Positions 55,072 through 64,000 of a stretch of 64,000 bases of DNA are shown piece after piece. The translations under genes were made by a program, and so were the position numbers. Where the stretch lies: contig NC_091049.1 in NCBI RefSeq assembly GCF_963966145.1, forward strand, positions 13,888,001 through 13,952,000. The letters are read 5' to 3'. This DNA comes from Tenebrio molitor (Eukaryota; Arthropoda; Insecta; Coleoptera; Tenebrionidae). Each line of letters opens with the position of its first letter. Position 1 is the stretch's first letter. Below the pieces are notes generated by a model, which was not told the origin of the DNA, did not search any database, and worked only from the letters and a program-made list of their open reading frames with translations.

Positions 55072-57140
55072 GTGAAAACAAGTATCCTTTTTTTGAACAT
55101 CCAGTGTTTAAGAAATAAAATTCAGGAACTTGAGGTTATATTAGAAACTAATAAATTTGATATTTTATGTCTCGAAGAACACTGCCTGGTTGAGTCTGAG
55201 GCGAGTTGTTTTACAGTAGGTAGTTATTCAGTAGCTGAATACTTTGCTAGAAAAAAATCACATCCATGGAGGAGTAATACAGCTTGTTAACTCCAGTTTT
55301 GAACGTATACCTCTTCCTACTGTTAAAGATTTATCCATAGAAATAGACTGTGAATTAGTAGGGACATTTATTCCTTCATTAGATGTGTACATCATTACGG
55401 TGTATAGGTCGCCTCTGGGTGACTTTAACATGTTTATTGAAACTATGCAGCTTTTGGGTAAAATAGATTATAAAAATAAAAATCTAATAATTGGAGGGGA
55501 TTTTAACATGCACTTTAATACTAACAACAAATATGCACAATCGTTTTCTGATTTACTTCAAAGTTATGGTCTATATTCGCAAGTTAAATTGACAATGTAT
55601 TTTCTAATATAATTACTGAAGACATAGACGTTGCTCCAGTAAATTTTCACATATCAGACCATTTAGGAATATCAATTAATTTACGTACCAATCATTTTAT
55701 CACGAGAAAATCTAAAGTAAAAATTGTTAGACCTTTGTCTGATGAGGGTAAATTTATGTTCTTTAAATTCTTAGAAAATGTAAACTGGAATTTTGTAGAT
55801 TTATCCTTTGATCTCAATGTTAAGTTTCAAATGTTTATGAACACTATTATGTACTATTACAATTTAGCTTTCCCACAAAAACCAATTTTCTGTAAAACTG
55901 GTTCCAGATCTAACACTTCTGTGAAGTGGTTTACACCTGTACTAGATAAGATGCGTAATACACTAGGTGTTATATGTGACGCTTATAATTTACATAGGAC
56001 TCCGGAATTGAAATCACTTCTAACAGATTATAAGAAGCGTTACCATCTTGCTATTAGAGATACTAAAATTGAAGCAAATGCCAAGTTTATTTCTGATAAT
56101 AAAAACAATCCCAGAGTTCTATGGAACCTTATCAACAATAATCGAACATCAAATAACGAACACAACAATTGTGAGATAAATCCCAATGATTTTCATAATT
56201 TTTTTTCGAGAGTTGCTGAAAATATCATTAATTCATTACCCAGTGGAAGCAGAGATCCGATTTCTATTATGACTAATGAGAATAGTACAAATAATTTTTT
56301 TTTTCACTACTAGTCTTAGAAGGCGTCATTATTGAGTCTCGAACTGAACCCAGAAGTAGAATTTCTCTCCTACTAGTTAATAATTTTTCATTATTAACAA
56401 GTGGTTAATAATGAACAGCCGTCATCTAGCAACGAAAGATTTTCTTTGATTTTATTGGTTAACGTAGACAGACGATTTTCAATTTTCATAGCAACCGTTG
56501 AAAAATGAGAACTCGGATCGTCGCATCGGACAAACAAATTTGATTAATAATTATTATTAGAAAGGGTTTTAACGTATCTAGTAGTGAAAAAAATAATATA
56601 TACACCACGTTAAAGAAGACAATTTTAAGCCTCGCTTCTTTAATACTTTACTTTAATAAACTACCTCGGCTTAAAAAAATGTCTTCTCTACCTTGGTGTA
56701 TAATTACTATTGTTTTAAAGGGGTATCAGAAGTTCAAGTACGGGATGCAATCACCAAGTTACGTAATACCCATTCAAAAGATATTTATGGTCTTTCTGTA
56801 CCGATTATAAAATGTGTTCAAAATATTCTAATTCCACCTCTTACGTAATCTACGTAATTACTGCATTAAAGAAAATATTTTTCCTGATTGTTTAAAAAGG
56901 CCGTTGTCATTCCACTGCATAAAAAAGGAAATCCAGCTGATATGAAAAACTATAGACCTATTTCTCTCTTGCCCGCTATATTAAACATTTTTGAAAAATT
57001 ATTATTTGAACAAATTTTAAATTTTTTGCATGATAACAATCTATTGTCTCCTCACTTCCTCAGCAATTTGGTTTTCGTACAGGATCTTCCACCGTAAAAG
57101 CAGTTACTATTTTAGTAGAGAAAATAATAGACTATTTTGA
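55072..57140 (+). pseudogene. CR1/jockey-like LINE ORF2 (endonuclease-RT) fossil
   Basis: AP-type endonuclease: ILFLNIQCLRNKIQELEVIL, a one-base shift near 55250, then VYIITVYRSPLGDFNMF, LIIGGDFNMHF (GDFN motif) and HISDHLGI at about 55650. A linker with KWFTPVLDKMRN follows (about 55930). After the insertion at 56297-56711 the reverse transcriptase starts: VSEVQVRDAITKLRN, CLKRAVVIPLHKKGNPADMK then NYRPISLLPAILNIFEK and FGFRTGSSTVKAVT near 57070. It breaks off at 57140 before the catalytic ADD box. Same family as the fragment at 23375-23700, judged by the shared 3' tip at 57325. Confidence 0.8.
56297..56711. mobile_element. Second copy of the unclassified CACTACTAG element
   Basis: T-run then CACTACTAGTCTTAGAAGGC; AACAGCCGTCATCTAGCAAC; CTAGTAGTGAAAAAAAT at about 56578; then the end palindrome (AGAAGACAATTTTAAGCCTC ... 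TGTCTTCTCTACCTTGG) ending TATAATTACTATT. Compared with the first copy it lacks the inserted retroelement and has 30 extra bases in the palindrome centre. It interrupts the LINE ORF2 at an A/T run. Confidence 0.75.
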
Positions 57141-57324
57141 ACGTAAAATTTGAAAAAATTTTTTTTGACAGTTTAGTCTTGAAGGCCTTGGAGCTATATG
57201 TGAATTTATTAAGCCGTTTTGTAGCCTATTAACAACCATTTAATTTGGTGTACAGATAATTAAAATCCTCCGATAAATAAGAGAGCTATGGACTCGTCTT
57301 TTTTTTTGGGGACACCTGTATATA

Positions 57325-57680
57325 GATGTTTGGAATATGTTATTAAAAATCCGAAACTATACCCCAAACTATCATCTTATCATCAATACAGTAAAGTCCT
57401 CGTCTAGAAATAGTCAATTTTGACTTAAATTGTAAATCATTTCACAATAGGACAGCAAACCGTCTTATAACTACCATAATACCCTCTAACTTTATTGCCC
57501 CTTTGTTGTGCAGTGCCGACTCAAGGAAGAGCAAACATCAGGTAAAGTAACAGCCTCTATTTATTTATGAAATTATTTATGGTAGTTATAAGACGATTTT
57601 CTCTCCTATTGTAAAATGATTTACAATTTAAGTCAAAATTGACTATTTTTCGACGAGGACTTTACTAGGTCTCAAGCACG
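57325..57680 (+). pseudogene. LINE 3' tip interrupted by a MITE
   Basis: EYVIKNPKLYPKLSSYHQYS (57338-57391) matches the CR1/jockey-like tip at 23375-23700; after the MITE the match resumes with CTAGGTCTCAAG. Between 57140 and 57325 the RT is deleted and a mariner end (GGGGACACCTGTA) is present at 57311-57323. Confidence 0.75.
57394..57662. mobile_element. MITE, 269 bp, TA TSD
   Basis: AAGTCCTCGTCTAGAAATAG at the left, complement CGACGAGGACTT at the right; arms of about 50 bp include GACTTAAATTGTAAATCATT. TA on both sides (57392-57393, 57663-57664). The intact sequence at 23500-23540 acts as an empty site, confirming the borders. Confidence 0.88.
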
Positions 57681-58220
57681 GTAGAGAATAATATAGGTAA
57701 GACGACGAAGCGTGTCCAGCACTGAGATTGTGTCCCTCGAACGCTAGACATGTGCGAGTGAGAGATCAATATAAAGGATGGAAAAGGTAGTGCTCAGTCC
57801 AATGCACGTAAACGAAGGACTGCTATAATTTTTTGCATTTTTTGCCTGACAATTTACAAATTTGCCGTAAAATAACGGGTATGCATTTAAAACCATCTAG
57901 TTTACATAAAATACCCGTCAAATTAGCTACACAGGTAAGGTTACAATAAAGTTTGCATAAAAAAATCTGAAGGGTTATCTAGATATTTAGTAATGCAGTA
58001 GCGGATGGATTAAAATATTATAAGGATAAGGATGATTATTTAAAACATTGAGATGTAACAATATTATTTACAAAAAGATAAATGATTTATTCGATGCTTT
58101 AAACCACCGGCGCCGTCACCCTGCAGAAGCTAGTAAGTTCCTAAGTATAATGAAGCATTTTGTCGAATAAATGAGAATATTTCCAGATATTGAATTCAAA
58201 TTTGAATTACTTAGACATAT
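57681..58220. other. Spacer
   Basis: No gene or element recognised. Confidence 0.4.
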
Positions 58221-58354
58221 ACGGCCGTATTCACCAACGCGAGTTAACGTTAACTGTAGGTTAAAATACTTCGTTACTTTAGTTACCTATTGTTATAACA
58301 ATGTTTTCGTATATTTTAACCTACAGTTAACGTTGGCGTTGGTGAATACGGGCC
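58221..58354. mobile_element. Short MITE, CACCAACG family, copy 2
   Basis: ACGGCCGTATTCACCAACGC and complement GCGTTGGTGAATACGGGCC; arms include GTTAACTGTAGGTTAAAATA. Related to 53083-53219, with better conserved arms. Confidence 0.78.
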
Positions 58355-58545
58355 AAATGGGAAAAAATGGTCGTAGACAGGCAAATTACTAAAAATCAGT
58401 TTCTAACAAAAAGTACCACAGAAGGTTTACGCGTTACAATTTTATCTACTATTTAATTAAGTCAATGTTTATTAAGTTGTGGATTTCATTACGTACTAAG
58501 CAATAAGTTTAATCAGTATCCTATCCAGGTAATCTAAGGAATGTA

Positions 58546-59051
58546 CAATCGCGGCCATCCAAAAGTGAACGATAGCTTGGGAAAATTTTCGTATTTTTCG
58601 TTAGATTAAATCAGACTCTATTCATTGGCGCTCGTACAGCAGGCGTTACTATTTTAATAATAAAAAGTTGTAATAAATAATTTTTAATAAAAATGAAGCT
58701 GAGAAGTAATTAATACATTATTAAAGTGAAAGTAAACTTTAGTAAAGAGACCTTTCCAACACCTATTCGTATTGGCCTCGCAAGCCTGTTTTTTTGCCAA
58801 TGCCTCTTTATATTGAAGATGCAAGTCTTACTGCAATGTAATTCTCTCGCCACAGCAGCCAACGACCAATTTTCTTCTAGCTTTGCAGTAGCCCTAGCTC
58901 TCTGGATCGGACTGAGATGTGGCATTTAAAAAAAATAGTTTCAATATTTTTTTTAACGCTAGTGTTAAACTTTGACATTTTAGGACGCCTATGATTTAAA
59001 GTAAAAATCAAACTATTAAAAAAAACGTTCACTTTTGGATGGCCGCGATAG
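58546..59051. mobile_element. Internally deleted Tc1-type transposon, TA TSD
   Basis: CAATCGCGGCCATCCAAAAG and its counterpart CTTTTGGATGGCCGCGATAG; TA on both sides (58544-58545, 59052-59053). Carries only the N-terminal HTH of a transposase on the minus strand. Confidence 0.85.
58710..58925 (-). pseudogene. Tc1-type transposase HTH fragment
   Basis: ATG 58925: MPHLSPIQRARATAKLEENW then SLAAVARELHCSKTCIFNIK, a paired-type helix-turn-helix that binds the transposon ends. After about 50 residues (RPIRIGVGKVSLLKF) the match ends and no DDE catalytic part is present. Confidence 0.75.
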
Positions 59052-59053
59052 TA

Positions 59054-59363
59054 CGTATGTTAGCTAGAAAACTACTTGTTTTATTTAAATACATAACTAA
59101 AAAAAATTTCGCTTATCTGATGGGTATTGTACACACACAGAGATTGTGCATTTCTTTTTTAGAACCATTACTGGTATATATGTTGTTTAACTTTTCAAAA
59201 AGTATTTCCGATTTAACATTTATTTCAGAGTTGTTTTGGCACTTGTACCTCAGGCTGGAGGGACCAACGATCATCCGACGTTTACACATTTTGTACAGTT
59301 GTACAGAATGTTGTCAACTTATAATTTATTAAACCCACCACAGTTCCGTAACTGTTCAGTATG
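59054..59363. other. Spacer
   Basis: A plus-strand open frame of about 97 codons overlaps the Tc1 border, with no domain that I can see; probably chance. Confidence 0.3.
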
Positions 59364-59365
59364 TA

Positions 59366-59832
59366 CAGGTGTCCCAAAAATGGCGTACTAACGGTGCACT
59401 ACGGTGTAGAAGAGATTACCGTAAACGTCAGAAAAATTCTATTGGACTTATTTGCTGATTTGGCGATCCTTGAAAGTGGCACTTAACACGTCAATTATTT
59501 TGAAATATATGTATGAAATTGTCATGACAGCTACCTCTAGTTGTACATATTATCACAAAGTACAAGATCAGTCACTACCAATATTTAATCCTGGATAATA
59601 GAGAATTTAGAAGCTTTGGAAATCGAAAAAAATATTTTAAATCCACTACGGTAACATTGCAAGGTAATGACGTACGAATATATCTTTGTTTACATTGTAT
59701 TACCGTTAATAATAATAATAAAAATAATTGATTTTTTTTGTCGGAAACATTTTTTCCATCTTTTTTTCATGTACATTTAAGCATCCTCGATAAGGTAGTA
59801 AGTAGTTTGTACGCCAATTTTGGGACAGCCTG
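59366..59832. mobile_element. MITE, 467 bp, TA TSD
   Basis: CAGGTGTCCCAAAAATGGCG and complement of CAGGCTGTCCCAAAATTGGC, TA on both sides (59364-59365, 59833-59834). Only the ends of about 28 bp are inverted; the middle is unique and non-coding, so it may be a deletion derivative of a mariner. Confidence 0.82.
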
Positions 59833-60162
59833 TATGTATTAGATTCCGATACGAAGAAAAGTCAAATCAAAAAATCAATGAGAGAAAATTCGGGAAAAAA
59901 ATGACAATATGATTTTTCATAGTCTTGATCAAGACACCGTAGATTGTATAATCTATTATCTGACCGAATTCATTTGTAAAAAAAGTTATAAAAACAGTAA
60001 CTGTGATACATGTCGCAAGAATCTCAAGATGCCAAATAGAAGAGATAAATTTTAGCGCTTTTACCAACATAAAATCCCGAGGTGGTCTAAATCACCCACC
60101 TTTAGCAATTTTCAATCTTTTTTGAAAAATAGAGTGCATATTTAAAAATATGTACGTTCTCT

Positions 60163-60248
60163 CTGTTGATGCATTTGACCAAACAATAGACGAGATTTTC
60201 TCTAAAAATATTGTATGCACTTGAATTTTCCTGTCAAATGCATCAACA
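60163..60248. repeat. 86-bp inverted repeat
   Basis: TGTTGATGCATTTGAC at 60164 pairs with GTCAAATGCATCAACA at 60233; a further GTGCATA/TATGCAC pair lies at 60134 and 60211. Confidence 0.55.
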
Positions 60249-60294
60249 AGAAATTATGTCAAAATTAATTTATTATTTTTTAGTCATGAAAATA

Positions 60295-60410
60295 AATAGT
60301 TATTTGTACTAGTTATGAAAGTCATACTTCTTTACTGAATTTGCAGTTTAATCAAGCAATGAGTGAAAAAAAAGACTTTCATAACGTGTTATAAGTACAC
60401 ACTATTTTTT
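60295..60410. repeat. ~116-bp imperfect palindrome
   Basis: AATAGTTATTTGTACTAGTT and ATGAAAGTC pair with GACTTTCATAACG and TATAAGTACACACTATT. Same design as the palindromes at 42252 and 43262. Confidence 0.55.
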
Positions 60411-60506
60411 TGCAAATCGTTGTAAGTTGAGAAATTTGGCCTAAAAGGATTTATGAAAAATTAAAAAAAAAGTAGGTATGCTTTGCCAATCATCTCCAAG
60501 GAGATG

Positions 60507-60600
60507 GATGCAACTTTTATTACGATTTTTCGTTTAAAAAAGTGCAACTTTCATTACGATTTTTTGTTTAGAAAAGTGCTATTTTCATTGCGATAATTAT
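60507..60600. repeat. Short tandem repeat, ~34-bp unit, 2.6 copies
   Basis: Units begin GCAACTTTTATTACGATTTT, GCAACTTTCATTACGATTTT and GCTATTTTCATTGCGAT. AT-rich minisatellite. Confidence 0.7.
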
Positions 60601-60697
60601 GCAAAAAATAATATTACAAAACTGATTTCAAAAATACAAAAAAATTGTCATAAAAAAAAGAGAGTCAAGACTTCAAGCGCAATAAATATTTAATTTT

Positions 60698-63600
60698 TCG
60701 TATCCCACCTCCACCCGACGGCACGGCAATTTTGCCGGAGTACATACACTATTACGGATATTATAGTCCATTCATTTTAAATCTTGGGTTTAGTAATAAA
60801 ACTTGCCTGCTTTGACACTTGTCCGAAACTCAGTGAATCTAAAACTGTGTTCAATACCGAGTGTCAACTACCAAACCTGACCATAGGAATTTAACATGAA
60901 AAATAGTTTTTGCGTGATTTCAGGTACCTACTTCATTAAAAAATTGATTAAATTTAACATTTGTTAAATGGTCAAGTTATTAGAAACATTTTTATTCACA
61001 TTTATCAAAATGTCGAAATATGTTTGTGTTTAAATTTACTACTAAAATCGCCAAATAATTTGATTATTAAAAATACCATCCCAAACATTAAATTCCTTAG
61101 GGCATTGCGTTCTTGTAGTTAAATGTATCCGCGGATTTTCTTGAGACAAATATCGAGTGTTCTGGGTGGCTCATTATTTAACATACATTTGCATTCGTCG
61201 GTAAAACATCTGTTTTTAGGTACTATAAATATGTTCTGCTTACCTTATCTATACGACGGGTGCAGGTAATAATAAGACATCCCAAGTGTAGACAGAAAGT
61301 ACATAATAATGGGGTTTTCCCGAATTTTAAAAATACAGGACCGGCCGGCCGTAAGTCACTAAACAATTACAGTCTTACTCGTAGTTGTACCGTTCAAGAA
61401 ATAACTTGTGTTGTGTAAAGTGAATTCAGTGCGTTAATTTTACTCAATATGTAATATTTGTTGCCAATACTGGTGAATCATCTAGTGAATTTGATTCAGA
61501 TGACGATTAATTTTCTATTTGTTTATGTAAGTATTTTATTATTTTATTTATTAATTTACTTTAAAGTATACATGTAATGGATACTTTATTAATTACTCTT
61601 ATTTCTTTATTTAGTAATCTTATTTCTCAAATACAAAATTTCCCAATACAAAATCAACAATCTCTTAACATTTTTTTGGTCACTGATCGCAAAATGTGTT
61701 TTAATTTTTTTTTATTTGCGGATACTTTAAGGTCTCTTTCTTTTGCTCGTCGATAAGATGGTGAAAGTACGACGTGGTACCAATTTTATGTGAACAGAGG
61801 GATTACTACTTTACAGTACCCACACAATGAAAACTTGCCGCTTTCATAATTTACGGCGTTTTGAGTTTACAACTTTACCCAAGATTTAAAATGAATGGAC
61901 TATACTATCAAGTAATAGTGCAGTGCTTATCAACATAATTACCTGCGTCTCGCCTCCGCATTTTGACTTTGTTGTGTATTATGTTCTGTGTCAATGTTAA
62001 GGAATTTCCTCACGATATGACATGAGTATAATAATATACCTTTTTGAATTTTAACCACCAATGTGTTCTCTAATTCCAAAATTTTTAAATTTTTAAAAAG
62101 AGATTGCGGTACTATTCCTGTTGCTGAAATTATAAATGGTAAAATCGAAATTTTTTCTAAACACCAAAGATTTCTCATAGCAACGGAGAGCTCTAAATAT
62201 TTATTAATTTTTGTATTATATGTCTGTGTTATATTGTGTGAATATCTAAAAGATATGCTTGCTTTTGTTGTTTATTTAAAATAATAATGTCTGGTCTGTT
62301 ATGCTGAATATGTATGTCAGTTAAAACTGTACGATCAAAATATAATTTGTAATTGTCATTTTCCAAACAACTTTCTGGTTTATAAATATAATGTGGTTGT
62401 GTATCCTTTAATAAGTTGAATTTAACTGCTAAATTCATGTGTATAATTTTTGCGAATATATCATGACGTTTTTTATATTCGCTTTGAGCCAAAACGGTGC
62501 AAGAAGAAATGATGTGTTCAATGGTTTCCCCTTCAGTTCCGCAAATCCTACATTTATCAATGATCGATTGTAAACCGCATATGTGTTTTTTATAATTTCT
62601 TGTATTTATAACACGATCTTGTATTGCAAATATAAAACCCTCAGTCTCAGGATGAATATTTGATTTTTTAAGCCATGCATGAGAAGCTTGAATATTAATT
62701 TCTTGTTGTTCTGAAATTATATTATCACTTAAATTTAAAGGTGTGTAACCTTTATCCGCTGAAACCAAAGCATTAAAAAAAGTGTTATCACGAGCTCTAT
62801 TGAGAAAATAATTTTTTAGTGAAGCAATTTGATTGTGTTGTAGAATTTCTAGATTTGAAAAACCCCTACCACCATTTTCGCGTGGTAAATTAAATCTTTC
62901 AATAGCAGATTTGGGGTGATGTTTACAAAATTTTGTAAAGAGAACTCTAGTTTGAATATTTATATTCTGTAAATTAGTTTTGGACCATTTTATAACACCA
63001 AAAGAATAGGTCAACAATGGAACAGCATACCTATGTATTAACTGCTTTAATTAAATTATTACCGTTTAATTTTGATTTTAAAATAGATTTAATTCTTAAA
63101 TAAAATTGTTTTTCTAAATTTTCTTTTATAATTGAATGTTGAATATGATTTGATTGATTAATACCTAAATATTTATAAAATTCTCCTTTATTTAAATTTT
63201 TAATGATTTCTCCTTCTTTAGTTATACTTATATTCTAAATTTTCGTAACGACCGCGACATATTGATTGCGTTTTACACTTATCAATACCAAACCTCATGC
63301 CAATATCATTTGAGAAATTTTCAGTTATTGTTAGTAAAGATAAAATGTGATTCTTTTTAGATGCATAAAGTTTTATGTCATCCATATAAAGAAGGTGATT
63401 TAATTTGGATAGTGTGGTATTATTAAGTCTAATATTGAAACCATATCCAGTGCTATTTAATAAATTTGTCAAAGGATTAATGGCTAGACAAAACCATAAA
63501 GGACTTAAAGAATCTCCTTGATAAATTCCCCGTTTAATTTGAATAGGCTCGGATTTTAATTTAGTATTGTTTATTGATAAATGTAAAGAAGTTCTCCAAA

Positions 63601-63724
63601 ATGTCATGACATGGGATAAAAAGTTAATCAAATCCAAATTAATTTTATAAATTTTAAGAATTTTAATTAATCATGAATGTGGTACTGAATCATAGGCTTT
63701 TTTGTAGTCTATGAATGCGGTATA
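60698..63724 (-). pseudogene. Second copy of the REL-type retroelement, decayed and interrupted
   Basis: Matches 7166-9130 with the same 3' end (TATCCCACCTCCACCCG at 60702). Carries RGIYQGDSLSPLWF, LLYMDDIKLYA (about 63360-63400) and the CRICG finger (62560). Differences: 13 bp lost near 62233 beside a short ATAT repeat, shifting the endonuclease frame after LLDI; about 30 codons lost at 62706; shifts at about 63030 and 63225; the 5' two-fifths missing from 63724. A 1139-bp element (60764-61902) splits the 3' untranslated part. Confidence 0.85.
60764..61902. mobile_element. 1.14 kb TA-flanked element with 25-bp TIRs
   Basis: TAGTCCATTCATTTTAAATC and complement, then TTGGGT on both sides; TA duplicated (60762-60763, 61903-61904). 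The undamaged retroelement copies at 6700 and 7220 are the empty site. Inside, a short acidic frame ends SSSEFDSDDD (about 61480-61510), with no transposase recognised. Confidence 0.85.
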
Positions 63725-64000
63725 ATATAATATTTTTATAATCTCATTTTCATTTGATTTTATTCCCTAACCTTTACTCCCAAAGACTGATGCAAAAGAA
63801 AACTGAAATAAGAGATTCAATAATAGTGAATAATTAATATGCGAGGTACCATTAGCAAATACAGTCTCTTTGAAATACGTTTGCCCGGTTTGCCGTATTT
63901 ACGTTAAACGTTAAAAGGTTTATTGCCTAGATACATCACTATTTTAAGTCATCTTATTGGTTTATAAAGTCGTTTATCGTTATGGTACTACAGCAAACCT
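63725..64000. other. End of window, nothing recognised
   Basis: AT-rich DNA beyond the truncation point of the retroelement. No frame or repeat supported. Confidence 0.4.

Noticed and set aside
1..64000. Bacterial or viral operon
   Set aside because: Spliced genes, SINE, eukaryotic transposon families and low gene density exclude a bacterial segment; no viral genome structure beyond retrotransposons is present.

Overview
The window is AT-rich, intron-bearing animal DNA, almost certainly from an arthropod and most likely an insect. The basis is the mix of insect-type transposable elements (BEL/Pao, DUF4817-type mariners, PIF/Harbinger, P-like, FLYWCH/MULE, a dimeric tRNA-derived SINE) and one host-looking gene start with a spliced signal peptide and a trypsin-like protease exon. 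There are no operons, CRISPR arrays, rRNA genes or convincing tRNA genes. Nearly everything else is a nested graveyard of mobile elements, many datable relative to each other because the target-site duplications (TSDs) can be read.

Region 1-11.2 kb: a DUF4371/ZMYM1-like hAT transposase fossil (1-1456), a TA-flanked MITE, a THAP-domain fragment, and a P-like transposase fossil cut by a 2.0 kb element with 125-bp inverted ends and a 3-bp GTA duplication (3908-5935). Next is a Jerky/pogo CENP-B domain split by an unclassified element, which itself received a reverse transcriptase element with a restriction-like endonuclease (1160-codon open frame, 7263-10745, minus strand).

Region 11.2-24 kb: a 160-bp near-perfect palindrome, a complete dimeric tRNA-SINE with a 17-bp TSD, two Myb/SANT fossils, a DUF4817 mariner with both ends, half of a foldback element, and an almost intact PIF/Harbinger transposon (19858-22590) with a spliced Myb/SANT gene and a convergent transposase carrying one frameshift.

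Region 24-31.3 kb: a decayed BEL/Pao retrotransposon on the minus strand, inserted in a mariner fossil and itself carrying a complete MULE (26452-28338) with a 9-bp TSD and an intact transposase frame.

Region 31.3-46.4 kb: MITEs, a copia gag piece, a second MULE copy broken by a Harbinger-like element, an R1/I-type retroelement broken by a 905-bp element with tandem-repeat ends and a 9-bp TSD, a mariner half, an in-frame tandem-repeat coding fossil (40359-40967), a multi-exon Harbinger transposase broken by a 2.6 kb hAT, and a gypsy gag fossil.

Region 46.4-64 kb: a 142-bp satellite trimer, a 1.1 kb hAT-like element, a 1.47 kb foldback element, a gene-poor GC-richer stretch, the first two exons of a trypsin-like serine protease, a CR1/jockey-like retroelement with insertions, several Tc1-type MITEs, and a second, decayed copy of the endonuclease-type reverse transcriptase element broken by a 1.14 kb TA-flanked element.

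Apart from the protease exons, the proteins encoded here are for transposition: reverse transcriptases, DDE transposases and Myb/SANT, THAP, FLYWCH or CENP-B DNA-binding partners. All assignments were made by reading motifs, without database searches.
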